Origin: JBFGFX01 sp965232455
GTDB taxonomy: Bacteria > Pseudomonadota > Gammaproteobacteria > Steroidobacterales > Woeseiaceae
Direction of reading: 5' to 3'
Assembly (NCBI GenBank): GCA_965232455.1
Contig: OZ246981.1
Coordinates: forward strand, 5,332,001-5,396,000
Length of the DNA: 64,000 nt
Shown here: positions 8,288 through 14,861 of the stretch, piece after piece
How positions within the stretch are numbered: the stretch's first letter is position 1
Layout: each line of letters opens with the position of its first letter
Notes under the pieces: generated by a model
The model's database searches: none
Seen by the model: only the letters and a program-made list of their open reading frames with translations
What the model was told of the DNA's origin: nothing
Translations under genes and position numbers: made by a program

Positions 8288-11089
8288 TTAGAAATCGACA
8301 CGAAGCCGCGCGTACCAGAAGCCGCCGTCGAACCCGAACGGTGACGAGGTCGTGAACGCGTTGCCGGAGTTGATCGTTCCGTCGAGGTTGTCGATGTCCC
8401 TGGGGCCGAAATCGTCGGCAACGTTCTGGGCGCCGACAACCGCGGTCCAGCGATCGGCGAAGGTGTAGGCGGCTTCGATGTCGAAGATCCAGGCGCCGTC
8501 GTAACAGTTGTCCCGGAACAGTCCGGCCGTGCAGTCGATCGTGAATCCGGTGCCGTCGGTCCCTCGATCCGTCGGATCATCCTCCCAGTCCGCCACAGTC
8601 CAGTCGTCGTAATAACTCGCCCGGACGAGGAAGCGGAAATTGTTGATGAAATGGTTATAGGTGAAGATGCCGCGGTGTTCCGGATTGAAGTTCTCCAGCT
8701 CGACCACCCGATCTCGCGTGACCTGATCACCTGCGTCCTCGACCTCGGTGTCGGTCCAGTTCCAGGCGACCGTCAGGTCGCCGTTCCCGGCGCGACCCCA
8801 GTCGGTGCTGTAGGTGAGAACCAGATCGGCGCCGGTTGTCGTCGTCTCGAAGTCGTTCGTGTAATACGAAATGCTGGTCAGGTCATCCGCACCCGGGACA
8901 CCGAGCACAGACAGACACTGCGCAAGGTTCGTGGCTCCGGGACAGTCGCCGGTTAGGTCGGCCGGCACGGGTTCGTCTTCGATGAAAATCGTGCCCGTCT
9001 GCGAAATACGGTCGTCCAGCTCGATTCGATAGAAGTCCACCGCCACGTTCAGGTTGTCGGTGACGTCCCAAACGACGCCGAGGGTGTAGTTTGTCGCTTC
9101 TTCCGCATCCAGAGGTTCGGCGCCAAGGAATTGCGCAACCGGGTTGGTGGGCGCTACCTGCCCCCGCTGCTGCAGCTCGCCGTCGATCGTGACGGTGGAG
9201 ATTTTCGTCACGTTGCTTTGACCCGGGGTCGGTGCGCGGAAGCCCGTGCTGGCCGATCCGCGAAACGCAACCGTATCCGTGGCCTGCCAGCGTGCGGACA
9301 GCTTGCCATTTGTCGTCGTGCCGAAATCCGAAAAGTCCTCGAATCGGATTGCCGCGCCCAGCGTCAGGCTTTCGACGACGTCGGCCTCGAAATCGACGTA
9401 GGCCGCCCAGTTGGAGCGATCCCATCGGCCCGCCTGTGCAGGGCCAAAACCGGCGAAACCGTGTGAGCCGATGCTCAGGTTCGGCAGCGGCGTCGTGCCG
9501 TCCGAGTACGTGTTGTTGGCGCCCAGCGGGTTCTGGAACGCAAATCGTCCCGCGTCCCAGGAATCGATTTCGCCGATGATGGTCTCGAATTGCTCTTCAC
9601 GCCATTCGGCACCGAATGCAAAGTTCAGATCGGAAGCGAATGCGTCCACCTGGATGGGATACGAGAAGTCGGCGTTGATGCTGGTGTCGGTTTGCTCCTG
9701 CCGGCCGATGTCGAAGTCCTGCTTAAGAACCCCGCCGACGATCGCGTCCGGACCCATGGACGGATTCCACGAGTTGTTGATGAAAAAGTCGACCGCGTTC
9801 TGCCCAAGGGTCGCGCTGAAGTCGTAGGTCATCCCGTTCGCAAAATCGCCGCGGATACCCAGCGTTCCGCTGATGTCGTCGAGCTTGCCGCCGAACTGCG
9901 GTGTATAGCCGCCGGGCAACACCGAATTTAGCACCCAGCAGTTTGCGGGCAGGTTTTGCAGGGCGGCAAAGTCGTCGGCGACCGCCTGCGCGTCGAGATC
10001 GTCTCCGCTGCCGCCGGAGCCGGGGCTCGGCAGGGCGGGGCAGTTGGACACGTAGTTGGTCGTACCGAGGGGAACCGAATCCGGGTCCGAGACCGGGCCG
10101 CCGATTCGGGTATCGACAACGGCGCGGATACCGTTGTTCGTATACGTGCCCGAGCGGTTGTTCGGGTTCCGGTAGAAGAAACCGCCTTCGGTCTCCCGCC
10201 GGCCGACGTTACCGAAGAAGTAGGCTTCCTGGCGGTTGGACGTGGGTATCGCCGCGTTCAGAAACACGTTCCAGTCGTTGCTGAATTCGGGTGCGCCCCA
10301 GACCTGCGCCGGGGTGAGAATCGAGCTTTGCTGTTGCGGATTGCCGCTTCTCAACAGCGTTGCGGCGTCGGTCCGCTGCAGGCTTCGGTCGGTGGGGTCC
10401 GCTTCGCGCCACTGGAACGTCAGGTTCGCAAATCCGTCCTGCCCGAGCGCAAAACCGGCGTTGGCGCCGATCTGCGTGAGACCGCCGTCTCCCTCGAAGA
10501 ATTCGCCGACGCGCGCTTCGACCGTGAATCCTTCCGAAGCGTCGTTCAGCACGAAGTTCATGACTCCGGCGATCGCATCCGACCCGTACTGGGCGGACGC
10601 GCCGTCTCGCAGCACTTCCACCTGCTTGAGCGCGAGCGCGGGGATCGACGCCAAATCGGCGCCCTGCGATCCGGCGGCCAGCGAACCGCCGAGATCGGCG
10701 ATCACGGCCGAACGGTGGCGGCGTTTGCCGTTGACCAGCACCAGGACGTTGTCGGGCGGCAGGCCGCGCATCGTCGCGGGACGTACCAGCGTTGCCGCGT
10801 CCGAAATCGGCTGCCGCGTCACGTTGTAGGACGGCAGGATGTTGCGCAACATGTCGTCCATGTCGGGGTTACCGATGTTCTGGAAGTCATCGCCCGACAC
10901 GACGTCGATCGGAACCGGCGAGTCCGACGCGGTGCGTTCGGCGCGCCGGCTGCCTATGGTGACGACTTCTTCGAGCGGTTCGTTTGCGGACGATCCCTGT
11001 CCGTAGCTTGCTGTGGGTGCACCGGTCAACGCGAACCCCGTTGCAATCAGATACGCAGCGCTACTCGTAAACTTACTGTTGATTCTCAT
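8288..11089 (-). CDS. TonB-dependent outer-membrane receptor
   Basis: A 933-residue TonB-dependent receptor. It has a signal peptide, a TonB-box-like segment (PLEEVVTIGSRRAERT), a plug domain (MRGLPPDNVLVLVNGKRRH; QYGSDAIAGVMNFVL) and a long beta-barrel ending in the expected terminal Phe (YARLRVDF). The VLVNGKRRHRSA plug signature is common in large receptors of sphingomonads and gammaproteobacteria, whose ligands are mostly unknown. The ATG start has a GGGGAAA ribosome-binding site. It is monocistronic as far as visible. No transport or catabolic partner is adjacent, so the ligand cannot be inferred. Confidence 0.94.
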   Translation of the reverse strand: MRINSKFTSSAAYLIATGFALTGAPTASYGQGSSANEPLEEVVTIGSRRAERTASDSPVPIDVVSGDDFQNIGNPDMDDMLRNILPSYNVTRQPISDAATLVRPATMRGLPPDNVLVLVNGKRRHRSAVIADLGGSLAAGSQGADLASIPALALKQVEVLRDGASAQYGSDAIAGVMNFVLNDASEGFTVEARVGEFFEGDGGLTQIGANAGFALGQDGFANLTFQWREADPTDRSLQRTDAATLLRSGNPQQQSSILTPAQVWGAPEFSNDWNVFLNAAIPTSNRQEAYFFGNVGRRETEGGFFYRNPNNRSGTYTNNGIRAVVDTRIGGPVSDPDSVPLGTTNYVSNCPALPSPGSGGSGDDLDAQAVADDFAALQNLPANCWVLNSVLPGGYTPQFGGKLDDISGTLGIRGDFANGMTYDFSATLGQNAVDFFINNSWNPSMGPDAIVGGVLKQDFDIGRQEQTDTSINADFSYPIQVDAFASDLNFAFGAEWREEQFETIIGEIDSWDAGRFAFQNPLGANNTYSDGTTPLPNLSIGSHGFAGFGPAQAGRWDRSNWAAYVDFEADVVESLTLGAAIRFEDFSDFGTTTNGKLSARWQATDTVAFRGSASTGFRAPTPGQSNVTKISTVTIDGELQQRGQVAPTNPVAQFLGAEPLDAEEATNYTLGVVWDVTDNLNVAVDFYRIELDDRISQTGTIFIEDEPVPADLTGDCPGATNLAQCLSVLGVPGADDLTSISYYTNDFETTTTGADLVLTYSTDWGRAGNGDLTVAWNWTDTEVEDAGDQVTRDRVVELENFNPEHRGIFTYNHFINNFRFLVRASYYDDWTVADWEDDPTDRGTDGTGFTIDCTAGLFRDNCYDGAWIFDIEAAYTFADRWTAVVGAQNVADDFGPRDIDNLDGTINSGNAFTTSSPFGFDGGFWYARLRVDF

Positions 11090-11665
11090 ACTCAATTTTC
11101 CCCGAGACGCCGTTAAGCCGCAGCAATCGCTGCTCACGGCTATTCCAGCGTGATAGTTACCAGGACATGTTTCCAAATACGCAAACAGAGCCTGATGAGT
11201 CGGACGTCGAACGAAACGCCGCCGAAAAGATTCGGTTGTTGCGTGTCGCCAACATCGTAAATGCCAAGCGTTCAGGCCTGCCCCGTATTTGTGACGCGTT
11301 TTTAGCACACGGAATTTATTTCGAGACCCGCTCGAATTTGCATATGAGGTTTAGTCAAATACGAATCGCGTGCGTCGTCCGAGCGACAAACGGAGGACAG
11401 TTCGGCGACGGATCCGGTGCTGCGTTGCAAGGTGTCCAACGATTCGGGCGAGCGCGTAATACAAAGCTGTGTTGTTACTCGAACGGGCGGACCGTTTATT
11501 CCGTGGCGGCAACGCAGAGTTGCCGTGCGCTCGCCTGCCGCCTCGGTTCTGCCTCGAAAGACGGTCTCAAGTTCGTTACGGACGCTGTAACATCCAGACC
11601 TGCGGCTCGACCGATTGCGATGTGCGCTCGCTATCCATGCGCAGCCGCCCTAAAGGCTGCCCAAC
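11090..11665. other. Long intergenic region without a supported gene
   Basis: This 576-bp stretch must contain the promoter of the TonB receptor. An open frame on the plus strand has no plausible domain, poor codon character and no ribosome-binding site, and it runs into the BlaI gene on the other strand. I see no strong repeat or hairpin here. Confidence 0.5.
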
Positions 11666-12118
11666 TCAGGAAGGATTCTCTTCGGGAAGACCCGCATGAT
11701 CTTGCGACAGGCAGGAGATCAGCGATTTCGTGACACACTCTTTCGTCCGCGACGAATCGCTGGCCAGATACTCGATGAACCCCTCGATCATCGGCGTCTT
11801 TTCGTCATTGGCAAGTCTTCGCGCCATTTCCTGGATGGAATAGCCAATGAGTTCGGATTGTCTCACCGCCGCCCTGTACAAGAACGATCTGCCGCGCTTC
11901 GAGCGTTTCACCAGTCCTTTGCGAAACAGTCTCTCGAGGGCGCTGTGAATAGTGCTGACCGTCACCGTTCCCGGGGCCATTTCGTCATGTATCTGCTTGA
12001 CCGTGACCTCTCCTTTCCGCCATAGAACGGCGAGCAGTGCGATCTCTCTGGGACCCAGGTCGAGAAGACCGCGTCCCGGCGTTGGTTGAATATTCCTTGA
12101 TTCTCCTTCGGTTACCAC
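11666..12118 (-). CDS. BlaI/MecI/CopY-family transcriptional regulator
   Basis: A 150-residue winged-helix protein matching the BlaI/MecI/CopY (penicillinase repressor) family. Its pattern is LGPREIALLAVLWRKGEVTVKQI, then TVSTIHSALERLFRKGLV and a wing (KRGRSFLYRAAV). The start is a GTG with a GGAG site upstream. In classical systems it represses beta-lactamase genes and is cleaved by the BlaR1/MecR1 sensor. No such partner or beta-lactamase lies next to it, so its target is unknown. The C-terminal dimerisation half is present but diverges after residue 120. Confidence 0.88.
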   Translation of the reverse strand: MVTEGESRNIQPTPGRGLLDLGPREIALLAVLWRKGEVTVKQIHDEMAPGTVTVSTIHSALERLFRKGLVKRSKRGRSFLYRAAVRQSELIGYSIQEMARRLANDEKTPMIEGFIEYLASDSSRTKECVTKSLISCLSQDHAGLPEENPS

Positions 12119-12272
12119 TGGCGTCTCCAGTCGCCAATGGAACTAAACCCCTCAGTTGCGGGAACACGATGGTTACTGCATCCACTTTCAGTGTCTTCGT
12201 CACTGACGACAGCAGGTAGCGGCGAACTCAACAATCATCTCCTTACGATTAGTAATGCTCGTACTCATGTCA

Positions 12273-12311
12273 CCAACCGATCCGCCGACGTCCAGTCGGT
12301 GGATCGGTTGG
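12273..12311. other. Strong 17-bp hairpin in intergenic DNA
   Basis: Outer arms CCAACCGATCC and GGATCGGTTGG pair perfectly. They continue inward through one G-T wobble into CCGAC/GTCGG, giving 17 paired positions around a 5-nt loop (GTCCA). No T tract follows, so it is not a standard terminator. It lies about 155 bp upstream of the BlaI gene. Confidence 0.7.
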
Positions 12312-12363
12312 CCAATAGCTTCCGTTCGCGGAAATTTCATCATCCACCAACGTACCGCAGCCC

Positions 12364-12434
12364 TTGCCCGCGCGAAAGTAGCATGGCGTTCAAAAAAACG
12401 AATGTCTTTGCCCGCGCGAAAATATCACGACGTC
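12364..12434. repeat. Imperfect tandem repeat, 44-bp period
   Basis: The 14-mer TTGCCCGCGCGAAA occurs at 12364-12377 and again at 12408-12421. Each copy is followed by a related segment (CATGGCGTTCAAAAAAACG; CACGACGTCAAAAAACCG). The second copy runs into the terminator at 12435. Confidence 0.6.
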
Positions 12435-12460
12435 AAAAAACCGAGCGCCTCTCGGTTTTT
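12435..12460. terminator. Rho-independent terminator, possibly bidirectional
   Basis: A-tract, then CCGAG stem, CGCCT loop, CTCGG and a T5 tract (AAAAAACCGAG/CTCGGTTTTT). The A run on one side and T run on the other allow use from either strand. No recognised gene ends just upstream on the plus strand, so it may end a short untranslated RNA starting within 12120-12400. On the minus strand it could end the winged-helix gene transcript, 261 bp past its stop. Confidence 0.7.
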
Positions 12461-12720
12461 GTATTCGGCAGACTTGCGAACGGCTTATCGGTATCCGCAA
12501 CAGTCGGAGTGTTGCAGCTGAAAATTGTTATGCGCTTGTGGACATTGATTGTCCGATCCGCGCCGATGACGTTGCAATTGCAAATGAGTCGGGCAACGGA
12601 ACGAGTGTTGAGCGGCGCCGTAAAACCGCGCGTTGGCCGTAACGCGCTGAAATGGAATCGGCGAGAATACCCGCCTTAACTTACACACCCGGACCCGGTT
12701 TGCCGGCGTCCTCGAGCGCC

Positions 12721-13023
12721 TCAGGACGGGGGATAAGCCACGGTTTCCAGCAGCGCCCCGATCGTGCAATGCGCCTCCAGCGGGTGCAGCAGGGGCCTGT
12801 CGCGGTGCACGACGTAGTGGTTGCGGCGTCCGTCGCGCTTTTTGCTCAGAATATCCGCGGCCTCCAGCTCACCGACGATTCGCTGCACCGCTCTTTCGGT
12901 GATGCCGACCAGAACCGCCACGTCCCGCATTCGCATGTCCGGGTTGGAGGCCAGGCATATCAATACGTGTGCGTAATTGCTGAATAGGGTCCAACCGCGC
13001 TGTTTCGTTTCTTCCACGTCCAT
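12721..13023 (-). CDS. Winged-helix (MarR/ArsR-like) transcriptional regulator
   Basis: A 100-residue single-domain DNA-binding protein. A helix-turn-helix (MRMRDVAVLVGITERAVQRIV) is followed by a wing (DILSKKRDGRRNHYVVHRD). The pattern LASNPDMRMRDVA is common in short winged-helix proteins grouped with MarR or ArsR. There is no sensing domain. The start ATG follows a GAGG. A palindrome at 13066-13081, just upstream, is a good candidate for its own operator and would also control the divergent Rap1a-like gene. Confidence 0.82.
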   Translation of the reverse strand: MDVEETKQRGWTLFSNYAHVLICLASNPDMRMRDVAVLVGITERAVQRIVGELEAADILSKKRDGRRNHYVVHRDRPLLHPLEAHCTIGALLETVAYPPS

Positions 13024-13065
13024 GAGTCCTCATACGGCGAAAAACGTTGCTATTTCCTTTGTAAT

Positions 13066-13081
13066 GTGTAAACTTTTACAC
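13066..13081. promoter_or_regulatory. Palindromic operator candidate GTGTAAACTTTTACAC
   Basis: Perfect 7-bp arms (GTGTAAA/TTTACAC) with a 2-bp centre. A degenerate half-site (TTTACGTGTA) follows at about 13089-13098. The site lies in the AT-rich divergent promoter region between the winged-helix regulator and the Rap1a-like gene. Confidence 0.5.
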
Positions 13082-13200
13082 GAAAATATTTACGTGTATT
13101 AATTTTCAGGAGAATGTTGCCGCATTAATATACATGCCTTGTTGGCGAGGTTCTACCGGTAAAGGTCCAGGCGAGCGTCAACAGGCCCAAGGAGGACGTG

Positions 13201-13668
13201 ATGAACCACAAAACATTGTGCGCGATCGGCGCCGTTATCCTGCTTGCCGCCGCGCGCGAAGCCCCCGCGGTCGAACCGCTCTCGGCCAACGAGCTTGCCG
13301 AGCATTGCGTCGTGTACCCGGAGGGGGCGGAAAGCGTCGACGGGCAATTTTGTATCCGCTACATACAAGGATTCATCGACGGCGCCGTCGCGACGGATCA
13401 ACGTGTTCTTCTCAACATGGAAGCAGAATTGCGTCGCGAATCGTACGCGGAGCGTGCCATCCGAATTCGCGGTTCGGACCGTTTACGCGATCGAGCAGCT
13501 CGTTACGCGGAATTCTGTCTTGGGGAGCCCGTGTCGTTGAGCGACGTCGTTACCCGGGTCGTCGACGATCTTCGCGACCGGGACCTCGTCGAGGACGCGA
13601 TGGCGCGAACCGTGGTCTATGCGTCACTACGCGAACACTATCCCTGCAAACCGGAATCCAAGAACTAG
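13201..13668 (+). CDS. Rap1a/Tai-family-like exported protein
   Basis: A 155-residue protein with an N-terminal signal sequence. A domain with conserved cysteines and the pattern QFCIRYIQGFIDGAV is typical of the Rap1a/Tai family. Founding members are periplasmic immunity proteins against type VI amidase effectors, but many homologues are stand-alone and uncharacterised. Four cysteines remain in the predicted mature part (EHCVVY, FCIRY, EFCLG, YPCK), suiting two disulfides. ATG 13201 has an AAGGAGG site with ideal spacing, better than the GTG one codon earlier. No T6SS effector is nearby, so an immunity role is not supported by context. Confidence 0.65.
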   Translation: MNHKTLCAIGAVILLAAAREAPAVEPLSANELAEHCVVYPEGAESVDGQFCIRYIQGFIDGAVATDQRVLLNMEAELRRESYAERAIRIRGSDRLRDRAARYAEFCLGEPVSLSDVVTRVVDDLRDRDLVEDAMARTVVYASLREHYPCKPESKN

Positions 13669-13716
13669 CGTTAGCGTCTTCTCTCCCGCTGAGCGGTCAT
13701 GAACGATGCGCGCGGT

Positions 13717-14043
13717 TTACTCGCAGTAGATGCGGTGCAGGCACGCCATCAACTCCTGCACCTCGCTGTCCTGCTCCAACGAGTAATAGATCGTCTGCGC
13801 TTCCCGGCGGGTTCGTACAAGGCCCTGGTGTTTGAGTACCGACAGGTGCTGCGAGAGCGCTGAGGGCGACAAATCGACCAACGGGTTCAGTTCGCCGACC
13901 GAGTGCTCACCCTCGACCAGCGTACAGAGAATCATCAGCCGGTTCGGATTCCCGACGGCTTTCAACAGCCGTGCTGCGGCGTCGGCGTGCCGGCGCAGCT
14001 TCCTCCCGTCACCGGCCGGCGCGTTTGCGGTTCTCACGTTCAT
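13717..14043 (-). CDS. ArsR-family regulator, BigR/SqrR/YgaV-like persulfide sensor
   Basis: A 108-residue ArsR-family winged helix (LKAVGNPNRLMILCTLVEG; LSPSALSQHLSVLKHQGLV; RREAQTIYYSLE). It closely resembles BigR, SqrR and YgaV, which sense reactive sulfur through two cysteines, one in the MILC segment and one near the C-terminus. Here these are Cys40 and Cys107 (RIYCE), with an additional Cys101. The canonical arsenic or metal-binding ELCVCDL motif is absent. It is divergent from a six-gene run that ends in a YgaP-like membrane protein; E. coli ygaV sits beside ygaP. An inverted repeat in the divergent promoter fits autoregulation. Function is inferred from family and context. Confidence 0.88.
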   Translation of the reverse strand: MNVRTANAPAGDGRKLRRHADAAARLLKAVGNPNRLMILCTLVEGEHSVGELNPLVDLSPSALSQHLSVLKHQGLVRTRREAQTIYYSLEQDSEVQELMACLHRIYCE

Positions 14044-14059
14044 TTCGGCATTTACGTAT

Positions 14060-14075
14060 TTTAGAAAAATCTAAA
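14060..14075. promoter_or_regulatory. Inverted repeat TTTAGA-AAAA-TCTAAA, ArsR/BigR operator candidate
   Basis: Perfect 6-bp arms in an AT-rich island 17 bp upstream of the ArsR-family start, between it and the divergent lipoprotein gene. AT-rich inverted repeats of this size are typical BigR/SqrR-type operators. Confidence 0.6.
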
Positions 14076-14207
14076 TTACATTACTTTAGGCCGCATCGCA
14101 AGAGGACCGTTGCGACCTGCGGCGTCGGCGAGTTTCTCGATGACGGCGTTCGCCGCGATCCGGGCCGCCGCTCCACCCATTCACGTTGCACCTCAAAGGA
14201 AACTCCG

Positions 14208-14702
14208 ATGACCAAGAGCAAAACTGCATGTTACCGAAACTCATCGAGCCGAATCGGCTTTGTCGTTCTGACGGCGGTATTTTTCGGCGGGTCGCTGAGC
14301 GCCTGCGGGACGACCACTCACGGTCAACAGGGTGAGGTCATCGGTGGCGTATTGGGCGGCGTGATTGGCTCACAGATTGGCGAAGGCCGCGGTCAGACGG
14401 CCGCCATCATCATCGGCACGATCGCCGGAGCAATGATCGGTCGTCACATCGGTGAAACCATGGACGATGCGGATCGCATGAACACCGCGATCGCATTGAA
14501 CGATTCACGCACCGGCGAGGCTACCACCTGGGTAAACCCCGATACGGGAAATCGCTACACCGTTACGCCCACTCGTACCTACGAGCAATCGGGCGGTCCG
14601 TGTCGTGAGTTCTCGCTCGATGCCAGGGTTGGTGGTCAATCCGATCAGGAAGTCTACGGTACCGCCTGCTTGCAGGCGGACGGCAGTTGGCTGGTGCAGT
14701 GA
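14208..14702 (+). CDS. Glycine-zipper outer-membrane lipoprotein
   Basis: A 164-residue protein with a lipoprotein signal peptide (lipobox SLSAC, Cys33). A glycine-zipper 2TM-like segment follows (GEVIGGVLGGVIGSQIGEG; IAGAMIGRHIGETM), then a soluble tail (WVNPDTGNRYTVTPTRTYE). This is the architecture of Lpp0805/RT0821-type surface lipoproteins. Such proteins sit in the outer membrane or periplasm; no catalytic role is known. The start ATG follows AAAGGA. It is the first gene after the ArsR-type operator and probably the first of the operon continuing to 19810. Confidence 0.85.
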   Translation: MTKSKTACYRNSSSRIGFVVLTAVFFGGSLSACGTTTHGQQGEVIGGVLGGVIGSQIGEGRGQTAAIIIGTIAGAMIGRHIGETMDDADRMNTAIALNDSRTGEATTWVNPDTGNRYTVTPTRTYEQSGGPCREFSLDARVGGQSDQEVYGTACLQADGSWLVQ

Positions 14703-14738
14703 GCGCGTATCCGCGATAACCGCGAGAGAGACATCGAC

Positions 14739-14861
14739 ATGGTGAAGATTGCTTTCGAGAATTGTTTTCTGCGCAAAATCCGGCAGGGACGTAACGAGCC
14801 TTTCTACGAAAAACAGGTCATGAAGTGGATAGGGGCCGGCAGGCTGAAGGATGCGGGATGA
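14739..14861 (+). CDS. Small ORF (40 aa) translationally coupled to the RND pump gene
   Basis: ATG at 14739 opens a 40-residue frame (begins MVKIAFENCFLRKIRQG, ends KWIGAGRLKDAG). Its TGA overlaps the ATG of the downstream pump gene in an ATGA junction. The ribosome-binding site is weak (GAGAG). The overlap, and the position in a 155-bp gap inside a tight operon, argue for translation, at least as a coupling leader. No family is recognised; the peptide is basic and could be amphipathic. Confidence 0.5.
   Translation: MVKIAFENCFLRKIRQGRNEPFYEKQVMKWIGAGRLKDAG

Noticed and set aside
11167..11733. Plus-strand open frame between the TonB receptor and BlaI genes
   Set aside because: No domain, no ribosome-binding site, Cys- and Arg-rich composition, and it overlaps the BlaI gene.
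12137..12679. Plus-strand open frame across the structured intergenic region
   Set aside because: It runs through a terminator, a hairpin and a tandem repeat; composition is not protein-like.
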